A stretch of DNA of 6,644 nt, taken from an uncultured Clostridia bacterium (GTDB taxonomy: Bacteria > Bacillota > Clostridia > Christensenellales > Borkfalkiaceae). Made by a program: the position numbers and the translations under genes. The DNA lies in NCBI GenBank assembly GCA_945835865.1, contig CAMAJQ010000041.1, positions 1 to 6,644 of the forward strand. Reading direction: 5' to 3'. Positions 1-5,638 of the stretch are shown piece by piece. The notes under the pieces are model-generated. The model saw only the letters and a list, made by a program, of their open reading frames with translations. It searched no databases and was not told the DNA's origin. Every line of letters starts with the position of its first letter. The stretch's first letter is position 1.

Positions 1-5
1 GCATC

Positions 6-2813
6 ATGGAAAAAAAACAACGAATTACCGACAAAAAAGACAATCATACGAGGCGATACCGCATCGGGTGGATCGTTTCGATCTCCGTGTTCACGATCGC
101 TCTGATCCTGAGCGCCTGGGTTATTTTCACTCTCCGAAAAAATCTTTCCTTTGAACTGAAGGAGAATGCGAAAGAGGAGATGAGTCGGGTTTCCGATTCC
201 ATCGAAAAATCGGTCAGCGCAAATTTCATCTCTTATTTTTCCCAACTGCGTATCGTCAGCAGTCTGTTTTCGGATTATGCGACGGTCAACAACTCCAACA
301 GGGAAGAGTTCGTAAAAATGCTCTCCACCGTCCATTCGGGAATTTCCTTCCGGAACGTCGGTCTGCTCCTGGAAAACGGAGACGTTCTGCTCGATTCGGG
401 GGAGGTATACAGCATTTATGCAAGCGTCCTCGCCGAAAAGATCGTCGTCGAGGGAAAGAGTTACATCGACACCCTGTCTCTGATCGGGGACGAGACCTAT
501 TTCGTCTTCGGAATCCCCTTTTCGGGTGCCTCCGCGATTTCCCGTCTGAGCGGAACGGGCGATCTGCCCGTCTGCGGCGTCGTAGGGGTCGCCGATACGC
601 AATCCGTCGCCGCGCTCTTCGTCGAGGGGGCGTATTACGGGGATAACGTCGTCGCCGTCACCAAGGACGACGGTTTTCTCGTCTGCACTTCGCAGAACGC
701 CGAAGAGGACGAAAAACCCCTCAATTTCGTGACCTATCTGCGTTCCAGACTTTCTCAGGAGGGGTTCGACGGATTTTACGCGTCGTACGAGTCCGGCGGA
801 CGCGTGGCGTTCGACGTCGCTCTGAACGACCGTTACGACTATTATATGACCTGTTCGTCCTTCGTCGGGGAGGACTATCTCGAACGTTTCCGCATTTTCG
901 TCTATATCCCGACCCCGCTCGTCACGCAGTCGACCGACGAACTGTTCAACGGAATGTTCGCCATCATTACGTGTATGGTCGCGATCAGTATTCTTCTGAG
1001 TTCGGTGACGGTCTTTTTCGTCCTCAACAACCGGAATAACAAAATGCTCCTCAAAAAGAGGGAAGAGGCGAACGAACTGCTTTCCATGGCGGCAAAAGCC
1101 GCCAACGAGGCTTCCACCGCGAAGAGTAATTTCCTCTCCGGCATCTCGCACGATATCCGGACTCCGATCAACGGCATCATCGGCATGACGGGGCTCGCCC
1201 TCGACAACGTGGACGACAGGGAGAAGGTCGTCCATTGTCTGGATAAGATCAGCGGGGCTTCCCGACACCTGCTCGCCCTCGTCAACGACGTTCTCGACAT
1301 TTCCCGCATCGAGAGCGGTAAGGTGGAGATCCGCCGCAGGAGCGAGAGCATCGGAATGCTTCTCGATAACTGTCTTTCGGTGATAGAGGGGCAGTACGTC
1401 GAAAAGGGAGTCGCGCTCGAAACGGATTTCGGACCCTTCGGAAAGAAATTCTTTCTGCTCGACGCCCTGCACGTCCACCAGATCCTCATCAATATTTTAG
1501 GCAATGCGGTCAAGTTCACCCCCGTCGGAGGCAGGGTGGTTTTCTCCTGCAAAGAGGAGACTTCTCCGGAGGGGAAAACCGCGCTGTGCTTTTCGGTAAA
1601 GGACAACGGCTGCGGTATGAGCAAGGAATTCTGCAAACGGATCTTCGAGCCTTTCGTTCAGGAGAAATCGGCGCGTTTTGCTTCGCACGGGTCGGGGCTC
1701 GGCATGACCATTTCCGCGTCGCTCGCTTCGCTGATGGACGGGAAGATCTCGGTGGAGAGCGAACTCGGGGTCGGGTCCGTCTTCACCTTCCTGTTGCCCG
1801 TCGAGGTATGCGACGCCCCCCCGACGGAAGAGCCTGCGACGGAGAGTGCGGACGTCGGCGGCGTAAGGGTGCTCCTGGCGGAGGACAACGCACTCAACCG
1901 CGAATTCGTGACCGAGCGTCTGCGTAAAAACGGTGCGATCGTGACCGAAGCGGAAAACGGCAAAGTTGCTTACGACATATTCCGAAGCGGCAAAGAGGGC
2001 GCTTTCGACGTGATCCTGATGGATCTCATGATGCCCGAAATGGACGGTTACACCGCAGCGAAACTCATCCGTTCGCTCGGACGGGAAGACGCGAGGCGTA
2101 TTCCCATCGTCGCCCTGACGGCAAACGCCTTTGCGGAAGACCTGCAGAAATGTCTCGACGTGGGCATGAACGATCACGTCGTCAAACCCTTCGAGTTCGA
2201 TCGGCTGTACTCCGTGATCAACCGTCAGATCGGAAGGAAAAAGGCGGAACCGGAAGAGAAGTCGGGCGACGAGCCTGCGACCGGAAAAGCAGCCGACGGA
2301 CGGAAGGAAGGGGAGGAGGACGGAGCAAGGGAAACGCCGCAGGGACCGACCGCGCACGGGGAACGGGGGAGTGGATCGCCCGCGCCGCAGAAGGACGACG
2401 CGAATCTCTCTTCCGACCCGCAGGACGAGGCGTTTTCGGCGGGAAAGCCGGCGACGTTAGACGAACTATACGCCCTTCTCGGCGGTTCCGCGAAGGACGT
2501 GATCCTCCGCCTGCAAGGGGAAAGGATCCTGAAAAAACTTCTCGCTAAATTTCCCGAAGACAAAAGTTTTGAGTCCCTCGGAGAGGCCTTGCGGGCGGGG
2601 GACGCCCCGACGGCGTTCCGCCACGCGCATACGATGAAGGGGCTTTGTCTCAATTTCGGATTCGGCAGCCTGTCGGCAAGCGTGTCCGAACTCACCGAAC
2701 TGCTACGCAACCGCGATACCGTCCCCGACGGCGCGGAAGATCTCTTCCGGCGGGTGAGCGAAGATTATCGCCGTACGACGGACGCCGTACGGGACTTCCT
2801 CGGCGAGCCGTGA
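6..2813 (+). CDS. Membrane hybrid sensor histidine kinase with receiver and Hpt domains
   Basis: A 935-residue phosphorelay kinase. Membrane segments near residues 20-43 and 317-340 enclose an extracellular sensor of about 270 residues that I cannot assign to a ligand; its size fits a Cache-like fold. The cytoplasmic part has the HisKA H-box SHDIRTPINGIIGM with His382, then a HATPase with N-box Asn500, the D533-N-G-C-G-M box and the G562-S-G-L-G-M box. A receiver follows (about 620-738) with acidic pair Glu626/Asp627, phospho-acceptor Asp673 in MDLMMPEMDG, Thr705 and Lys727. After a low-complexity linker (about 740-820), a C-terminal Hpt domain carries HTMKG with His875. All phosphotransfer residues are present, so a full His-Asp-His relay is expected, passing phosphate to an unlinked regulator. 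No DNA-binding output domain is fused. Only five bases precede the ATG, so the ribosome binding site is not visible and an upstream start cannot be excluded. It probably shares a transcript with the hydrolase gene that follows. Confidence 0.95.
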   Translation: MEKKQRITDKKDNHTRRYRIGWIVSISVFTIALILSAWVIFTLRKNLSFELKENAKEEMSRVSDSIEKSVSANFISYFSQLRIVSSLFSDYATVNNSNREEFVKMLSTVHSGISFRNVGLLLENGDVLLDSGEVYSIYASVLAEKIVVEGKSYIDTLSLIGDETYFVFGIPFSGASAISRLSGTGDLPVCGVVGVADTQSVAALFVEGAYYGDNVVAVTKDDGFLVCTSQNAEEDEKPLNFVTYLRSRLSQEGFDGFYASYESGGRVAFDVALNDRYDYYMTCSSFVGEDYLERFRIFVYIPTPLVTQSTDELFNGMFAIITCMVAISILLSSVTVFFVLNNRNNKMLLKKREEANELLSMAAKAANEASTAKSNFLSGISHDIRTPINGIIGMTGLALDNVDDREKVVHCLDKISGASRHLLALVNDVLDISRIESGKVEIRRRSESIGMLLDNCLSVIEGQYVEKGVALETDFGPFGKKFFLLDALHVHQILINILGNAVKFTPVGGRVVFSCKEETSPEGKTALCFSVKDNGCGMSKEFCKRIFEPFVQEKSARFASHGSGLGMTISASLASLMDGKISVESELGVGSVFTFLLPVEVCDAPPTEEPATESADVGGVRVLLAEDNALNREFVTERLRKNGAIVTEAENGKVAYDIFRSGKEGAFDVILMDLMMPEMDGYTAAKLIRSLGREDARRIPIVALTANAFAEDLQKCLDVGMNDHVVKPFEFDRLYSVINRQIGRKKAEPEEKSGDEPATGKAADGRKEGEEDGARETPQGPTAHGERGSGSPAPQKDDANLSSDPQDEAFSAGKPATLDELYALLGGSAKDVILRLQGERILKKLLAKFPEDKSFESLGEALRAGDAPTAFRHAHTMKGLCLNFGFGSLSASVSELTELLRNRDTVPDGAEDLFRRVSEDYRRTTDAVRDFLGEP

Positions 2814-2824
2814 GGGACGGGGAT

Positions 2825-3589
2825 ATGAGCGATTGGTTTACGGTTGAAAAAATCGATTCGCAGACGTTTGCGATCAGCGAATACAAACATTGGGAAGAAA
2901 CTCACTGCTATCTGCTGTGCGGGCGGGAAAGAGCGATCCTCATCGACACCGGGCTGGGCGTCGCCAACGTCAGGGAAGTCGTGGATTCTCTGACGGAATT
3001 GCCCGTCACGGCGGTCACGACGCACGTTCATTGGGATCACGTCGGCGGGCATCGGTATTTCGACGATATCGCCGTCCACGAAAAGGAAAAAGATTGGCTG
3101 TCCGTCGGGTTTCCCCTTCCGCTGCAAGCCGTCAAAAAGGATCTGACGAAAGTCCCCTGCGATTTTCCGTCCGATTTCCGGATCGACGATTACCGGATCT
3201 TTCAGGGAGAGCCGGATAAGATCTTTCGCGACGGCGATTGGCTGGATCTTGGCGGGCGGAAGATACGGGTGGTCCATACGCCGGGGCATTCTCCCGGGCA
3301 CTGCTGTTTTTACGAGCCTGAAAGAGAATATCTGTATTCCGGAGACCTGATTTACAAGGGATGTCTTTACGCCTTTTATCCGACCACCGATCCGCAACTG
3401 TTTTACCGCTCCGTGCAGCGGATCCGGACGTATCAAACGGCAAAAGTCCTGCCCGGTCACCACGAATTGGACGTTCCCGTTTCGTTGATTGACGGGATCG
3501 GGGAGGGATTTGCGCGGTTGGCGGAAAGCGGACGGCTCAGACAGGGAAACGGTCTGTTTGATTTCGGGAATTTCCAGATACGGCTCTGA
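2825..3589 (+). CDS. Metallo-beta-lactamase-fold metal-dependent hydrolase
   Basis: A 254-residue soluble protein of the MBL superfamily (glyoxalase II-like branch). The dinuclear metal site is complete: TTHVHWDHVGGH supplies His67, His69, Asp71 and His72; TPGHSPGH supplies His155; YSGD supplies the bridging Asp174; and PGHHE supplies His212. The IDTG motif (residues 40-43) before the first ligand cluster is also typical. There is no signal peptide or membrane segment, so it should act in the cytoplasm. The family hydrolyses thioesters, lactones, phosphodiesters and other bonds, and the sequence does not reveal which. The ATG at 2825 was chosen because GAGGGACGGGG lies just upstream and the alignment of the fold begins there; the reading frame is open further upstream but runs inside the kinase gene. 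The start is 11 bases after the kinase stop, so the two are probably co-transcribed and the hydrolase may act on the kinase's signal or target pathway, which is inference. Confidence 0.93.
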   Translation: MSDWFTVEKIDSQTFAISEYKHWEETHCYLLCGRERAILIDTGLGVANVREVVDSLTELPVTAVTTHVHWDHVGGHRYFDDIAVHEKEKDWLSVGFPLPLQAVKKDLTKVPCDFPSDFRIDDYRIFQGEPDKIFRDGDWLDLGGRKIRVVHTPGHSPGHCCFYEPEREYLYSGDLIYKGCLYAFYPTTDPQLFYRSVQRIRTYQTAKVLPGHHELDVPVSLIDGIGEGFARLAESGRLRQGNGLFDFGNFQIRL

Positions 3590-3662
3590 AAGGCGGATCC
3601 GTCGGTTGCGGCAGAAAATGCGGATGGCAGAGGGGTTGTATGCAAAACTTTTTTCACAAAAC

Positions 3663-3700
3663 GAAAAGGAACGTGTTTTTCGGAACGCGTTCCTCTTTTT
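3663..3700 (+). terminator. Intrinsic terminator of the kinase-hydrolase operon
   Basis: The arms AGGAACGTG (3667-3675) and CGCGTTCCT (3686-3694) pair over nine positions with one G-T wobble, around a ten-base loop. The right arm is followed by CTTTTT, and four A bases precede the left arm, extending the helix. It lies about 75 bases after the hydrolase stop and is the expected end of the operon transcript. Confidence 0.8.
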
Positions 3701-3784
3701 CAGGATTCCGGAGTGCGCCGTGAACCTGTCGGTTTTCAATATAAAAACGGTCTCTGCGTTGCTGTTCTTTCCATAGGGATTCAT

Positions 3785-3804
3785 TCGACTTGATTTCAAG
3801 TCGA
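3785..3804. repeat. Perfect 20-base inverted repeat
   Basis: TCGACTTGA (3785-3793) and TCAAGTCGA (3796-3804) are exact reverse complements separated by TT. No T tract follows on either strand, so it is not a standard terminator. Its right edge overlaps the first copy of a 10-base direct repeat, ATTCTGTCTG (3804-3813), whose second copy (3855-3864) follows the next hairpin. It may be a protein-binding site, a processing hairpin or part of a small repeat element; the sequence does not decide between these. Confidence 0.6.
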
Positions 3805-3817
3805 TTCTGTCTGGCAT

Positions 3818-3859
3818 AGAATAAAAGACTATCGAAAGTTTTCGTTCGTCTTTTATTCT
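3818..3859. terminator. Probable bidirectional terminator hairpin between convergent genes
   Basis: AGAATAAAAGAC (3818-3829) is exactly complementary to GTCTTTTATTCT (3848-3859). Inside are a 3x3 internal loop (TAT/TTC) and an inner stem CGAAA/TTTCG. Read from either strand, a GAC/GTC-closed core is followed by TTTTATTCT, so the T-rich arm could act as the termination tract in both directions. The position between the + strand hydrolase and the minus-strand regulator fits a shared terminator. The GC content of the core stem is low, so it could be weak. Confidence 0.5.
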
Positions 3860-3864
3860 GTCTG

Positions 3865-3910
3865 AAAAAACCTTATGAGAGACGCTCCCTGCATGAGAGG
3901 GGGTCCTAAG
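3865..3910 (-). terminator. Probable terminator of the GntR/LacI-type regulator gene
   Basis: On the minus strand an imperfect stem-loop begins 12 bases after the regulator stop codon. CTTA (3910-3907) pairs with TAAG (3875-3872), and CCCCCT pairs with AGGGAG with a wobble inside. It is followed by GG and then six T bases (3870-3865). The heptamer ATGAGAG occurs twice in the stem (3875-3881 and 3893-3899). The stem has several mismatches, so confidence is moderate. Confidence 0.5.
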
Positions 3911-3921
3911 CGTTTCCGACG

Positions 3922-4956
3922 TCAGCGGAATTCGAATCGGAAGGGGATGAGAACGTCCTGCGGAGGGGCGTCCGAGGTCGCGCGACGGAAAAGTTCGTTC
4001 GCCGCGACGAGACCCATGCGGGCTCCGTCCTGTATGATGACGGGAATGGACTGATTGGTCTTGTAATCGGAAAAAGTTTCGTCGTCGATCACGAAAAGGT
4101 CGAAATCCGCGCCGATCACTTTTCCGAGAGATTCCGCCGCCCGGATCGCAAGGTTGGCGGGATCGCCCGCGATGGAGATGAGGGCGGAGATCTCCGGCTT
4201 CCCCGCGAGATAGGCGGAAAGGCTTTCTCCGTCGTCTCCGTTTGCCGCGTTCAGGACGAAGCAGGGATCGGTTTTTCCGAAGGCTTCGAGCTGGGCTTTC
4301 TGATAGCCGCGGATCCTCTCCCGCACGGAAGAGGACTGTATGGTGGTGAGATAAAAAGCGACGTGCTTATGTCCTTTTTCAAGCAGGAATTTCATGGCGC
4401 GGTAGCCGATCTCGAAATTGTCCGAAGCGACGAGTCCGTAGCCGTTTCCGCGGTATCTCCGGTCGAGAAAAACCAGGTGCAGAACGGAAGGATCGAGCGA
4501 GCGGAAATAACTCTCGTTCGCGGGGTCGTCCACGGGCATCAGCAGGACGTTGAAGACGTTCAGACGGAAGCAAAGTTCGAGGCAGCGCCGTTCTTCTCCG
4601 GGCGATTGCCAGGAATACAGGGTGATGAAATCTGCTCCCGCACTGCGGCAGAAACAATGCACGCCGCGGAGAATATCGTGGTTGAAGTTGCTCTTCGGGG
4701 TGGGCAGAATGAGTGCGAAGCGGAAGTTTTCGGGAAAGGTTTTCTTCGGCGAGGCGAAAGAGCCTTTGCCCTTTATTTTATAGAGATAGCCCTGTTTTTC
4801 GAGGTCGTCGAGGGCGTGCCGGACGGAAATGCGGCTCGCGCCGAATTTGCGGGCGAGTTGCTGTTCGCTCGGAAGCCTGACGGGCTCCTCTCCCCCCGTG
4901 TCCGCGGAGAGGATGATCTGCATCAGATGGTTTTCGATTTCTTTATAGAGAAGCAT
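3922..4956 (-). CDS. GntR/LacI-family sugar-responsive transcriptional repressor (AraR-like)
   Basis: A 344-residue regulator with an N-terminal GntR-type winged helix-turn-helix (about 1-70; RLPSEQQLARKFGASRISVR and a DDLEKQGYLYKIKGKGSF wing). A LacI/periplasmic-binding-protein-like effector domain follows (about 78-344). This architecture is that of Bacillus subtilis AraR: the protein usually dimerises, binds a palindromic operator and releases DNA when a sugar binds. The effector is not identifiable from sequence; the nearby FucU-family gene suggests a deoxy sugar or pentose. The ATG at 4956 is preferred over an in-frame ATG at 5004 because GGGAG and GGAGGA sit 5 and 11 bases upstream of it, and the GntR domain starts right there. 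The longer start has no ribosome binding site and directly follows a T tract. The gene has its own promoter (5091-5119) and a long leader with terminator-like structure. It diverges from the strong + strand promoter at 5165-5193, which it probably represses. Confidence 0.92.
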   Translation of the reverse strand: MLLYKEIENHLMQIILSADTGGEEPVRLPSEQQLARKFGASRISVRHALDDLEKQGYLYKIKGKGSFASPKKTFPENFRFALILPTPKSNFNHDILRGVHCFCRSAGADFITLYSWQSPGEERRCLELCFRLNVFNVLLMPVDDPANESYFRSLDPSVLHLVFLDRRYRGNGYGLVASDNFEIGYRAMKFLLEKGHKHVAFYLTTIQSSSVRERIRGYQKAQLEAFGKTDPCFVLNAANGDDGESLSAYLAGKPEISALISIAGDPANLAIRAAESLGKVIGADFDLFVIDDETFSDYKTNQSIPVIIQDGARMGLVAANELFRRATSDAPPQDVLIPFRFEFR

Positions 4957-4961
4957 GCCGT

Positions 4962-4973
4962 CTCCCGTCCTCC
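4962..4973 (-). promoter_or_regulatory. Ribosome binding site that fixes the regulator start
   Basis: On the minus strand GGAGGA (4973-4968) and GGGAG (4966-4962) precede the ATG at 4956 by 11 and 5 bases. No comparable site precedes the alternative ATG at 5004, which supports the shorter 344-residue product. Confidence 0.7.
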
Positions 4974-5005
4974 GCCGCTCCCCTCGCGACGAATGGTAAA
5001 CCATG

Positions 5006-5029
5006 AAAAAACGCGGAAAAACCGCGTTT
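5006..5029 (-). terminator. Terminator-like hairpin inside the regulator leader (candidate attenuator)
   Basis: On the minus strand AAACGCGG (5029-5022) and CCGCGTTT (5016-5009) form a perfect 8-base-pair stem with a five-T loop. Six T bases run from 5011 to 5006, partly in the stem. It lies between the regulator promoter and its ribosome binding site, so if active it would stop transcripts before the coding region. Upstream in the same leader, CGCGTTT (5074-5068) could pair with AAACGCG (5029-5023) and prevent this stem, giving a possible antiterminator. The hairpin is directly visible; attenuation is inference. Confidence 0.55.
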
Positions 5030-5045
5030 CGGATGGATTTTCGAC

Positions 5046-5078
5046 CGTTTTCGTCCGCTCACAGGAAAACGCGCGGAC
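5046..5078 (-). other. Two mutually exclusive stems at the start of the regulator leader
   Basis: In the leader RNA, GTCCGC (5078-5073) pairs with GCGGAC (5058-5053). CGTTTTC (5071-5065) pairs with GAAAACG (5052-5046). Both are perfect, but their order and very short connectors make simultaneous formation unlikely, so they look like alternatives. The segment starts within a few bases of the predicted transcription start. Confidence 0.4.
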
Positions 5079-5090
5079 CCTAACGGAAAT

Positions 5091-5119
5091 AATATAACAC
5101 GAAAAGGAGATTTTGTCAA
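5091..5119 (-). promoter_or_regulatory. Sigma-A-type promoter for the GntR/LacI regulator gene
   Basis: Read on the minus strand, TTGACA (5119-5114) and TATATT (5096-5091) are separated by exactly 17 bases. This matches the vegetative consensus at all but one position. The expected start is near 5084, giving a leader of about 125 bases before the ATG at 4956. Confidence 0.8.
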
Positions 5120-5134
5120 TACTTTTTCGGGAAA

Positions 5135-5149
5135 TTTCACAATGTGAAA
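5135..5149. promoter_or_regulatory. Candidate operator between the divergent promoters
   Basis: TTTCACA and TGTGAAA form a perfect inverted repeat with a single central base. It lies 15 bases from each of the two divergent -35 boxes, an ideal site for autoregulation and control of the divergent transcript. GntR-type winged-helix dimers bind short AT-rich palindromes of this kind. Assignment to the adjacent regulator is by position only. Confidence 0.55.
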
Positions 5150-5164
5150 AGAGGGAAAAGGGTA

Positions 5165-5193
5165 TTGACATTCCGCCGCATTTGCGGTATAAT
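5165..5193 (+). promoter_or_regulatory. Perfect-consensus sigma-A promoter firing toward fucU
   Basis: TTGACA (5165-5170), a 17-base spacer and TATAAT (5188-5193) match the vegetative consensus at every position. The spacer itself contains a perfect palindrome, CCGCA-TT-TGCGG (5176-5187), abutting the -10 box, which could be a second operator. Transcription should begin near 5200 and enters a region with no ordinary gene for about 600 bases. Confidence 0.88.
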
Positions 5194-5327
5194 AGAGCCG
5201 GAAAAAGAGATAGCGATCGGGCCGCGGAAAAAGGAGAGCGGCAAAACGGAAAGGTTTTAAAACGGTTGCAAATACGAGGCCGAGGCAAAGGCGGCGCGCC
5301 TGCCGGGGTCTGAAGGAGAATCCGCCG

Positions 5328-5336
5328 ATGAACTGA
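5328..5336 (+). CDS. Minimal reading frame ATG-AAC-TGA (MN) with ribosome binding site
   Basis: AAGGAG (5313-5318) sits nine bases before an ATG followed by one codon and TGA. The nine bases CCGCCGATG covering this start are repeated at the third tiny frame (5448-5456), each time just after GGAGA. A two-residue product is unlikely to function as a peptide, but such minimal frames can regulate by ribosome occupancy. It could also be chance or the remnant of a start region. Confidence 0.25.
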   Translation: MN

Positions 5337-5390
5337 GTTATTCTTGAAACGAAAAATCCTGAAATCGTTCGGGATAAGGAGGCTTGCGTG

Positions 5391-5435
5391 ATGAATACGA
5401 AGAAAATGTTTTTCAGGACGTATTGGAAAGAATAA
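5391..5435 (+). CDS. Putative 14-residue small peptide MNTKKMFFRTYWKE
   Basis: The ribosome binding site AAGGAGG (5376-5382) is the strongest in the window and sits eight bases before the ATG at 5391, ideal spacing. The 15-codon frame ends in TAA at 5433. The peptide is basic and aromatic (Phe-Phe, Tyr-Trp), like some leader or membrane-active peptides, and I do not recognise it. The SD follows immediately after the 5356-5375 hairpin, and the coding sequence itself folds into the 5394-5424 hairpin, so translation would alter RNA folding. A GTG at 5388 is an alternative start adding one residue. It could be a leader peptide, a small functional peptide or the surviving N terminus of a deleted gene. 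Expression is inferred from the SD and promoter only. Confidence 0.45.
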   Translation: MNTKKMFFRTYWKE

Positions 5436-5453
5436 TTTTGCAGGAGACCGCCG

Positions 5454-5471
5454 ATGCAGTACTTGACTTAA
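5454..5471 (+). CDS. Tiny reading frame MQYLT with ribosome binding site
   Basis: GGAG (5443-5446) lies seven bases before an ATG that opens a five-codon frame ending in TAA at 5469. It starts 18 bases after the stop of the 14-residue frame, so the two are spaced like operon genes. It shares GGAGA and CCGCCGATG with the frame at 5328. Too short to identify; chance is a real possibility. Confidence 0.25.
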   Translation: MQYLT

Positions 5472-5599
5472 AAAACAAAAAAGCGACCGGGTATAAGAGA
5501 ACCGCCTTTTCCCTTTCGTAGGGCTGTAAAGGCTTCGTCAATACGAAAAGAATCTCGGCGCTTCAGCCGCGCGTACGTTCGCGGCGACTAAAACGGAAT

Positions 5600-5638
5600 A
5601 AAAAATCGAAAGCCGCCGGGGTGTTTCCGACGGCTTTC
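5600..5638 (-). terminator. Strong hairpin with T tract on the minus strand
   Basis: GAAAGCCGCCGG (5608-5619) pairs with CCGACGGCTTTC (5627-5638) with one mismatch around a seven-base loop. Six A bases at 5600-5605 become a T tract on the minus strand, two bases after the stem. On the + strand no T tract follows (AGGTATG). As a terminator it would act on minus-strand transcripts, yet no minus-strand gene lies immediately to its right. It may block antisense transcription, end an unseen small RNA, or be a + strand hairpin with a poor tail. Confidence 0.5.

Larger units (their letters stand above)
5200..5599 (+). other. Structured transcript region without a conventional gene (leader or non-coding RNA)
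   Basis: Hairpins follow one another from the predicted start: GCCGC/GCGGC (5221-5242), whose loop holds AAGGAG; AGGCG/CGCCT with GGC/GCC (5284-5304); ATCCTGAA/TTCGGGAT with loop ATCG (5356-5375); AATACG/CGTATT enclosing GAAAA/TTTTC (5394-5424); GCCTTT/AAAGGC enclosing CCCT/AGGG (5504-5533); TTCGT/ACGAA (5534-5547); and GCCGCG/CGCGGC (5566-5585). A weak terminator-like pairing of AAAAGCG with CGCCTTTT (about 5479-5510) would compete with the 5504-5533 hairpin. Three tiny reading frames with ribosome binding sites lie inside. I do not recognise it as tmRNA, RNase P RNA, SRP RNA or a riboswitch class I know. It may be a regulatory leader of the downstream mutarotase gene, an independent RNA, or the remains of lost genes. 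Confidence 0.4.

Noticed and set aside
1497..2357. A 286-residue minus-strand open frame opposite the kinase gene
   Set aside because: It is opposite conserved HATPase and receiver domains, has no recognisable domain, and follows from the GC-rich codon pattern of the real gene.
2765..3817. A 350-residue minus-strand open frame opposite the hydrolase gene
   Set aside because: The + strand frame carries every MBL metal ligand; the opposite frame has no domain and starts inside the convergent hairpin region.
4957..5004. A 360-residue form of the regulator starting at 5004
   Set aside because: No ribosome binding site precedes that ATG, it follows the T tract of the leader hairpin, and the extra residues lie outside the GntR domain.
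5046..5078. An H-type pseudoknot formed by the two leader stems
   Set aside because: The connecting segments of zero and one base are too short to span the helices, so the stems are better read as alternatives.
4363..5097. A 244-residue + strand open frame opposite the GntR/LacI regulator
   Set aside because: It is the reverse side of a well-supported gene and runs through that gene's leader and promoter; no ribosome binding site or family match.
5113..5313. A 66-residue + strand frame spanning the + promoter
   Set aside because: Its start lies upstream of the promoter at 5165-5193 in the operator region, and the lysine/arginine/glycine-rich product shows no plausible fold.
5200..5500. Known structured RNAs: tmRNA, RNase P RNA, SRP RNA, 6S RNA, T-box, cobalamin, SAM, c-di-GMP or c-di-AMP riboswitches
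   Set aside because: None of the conserved core sequences I know for these families is visible; this is recall, not a covariance search.
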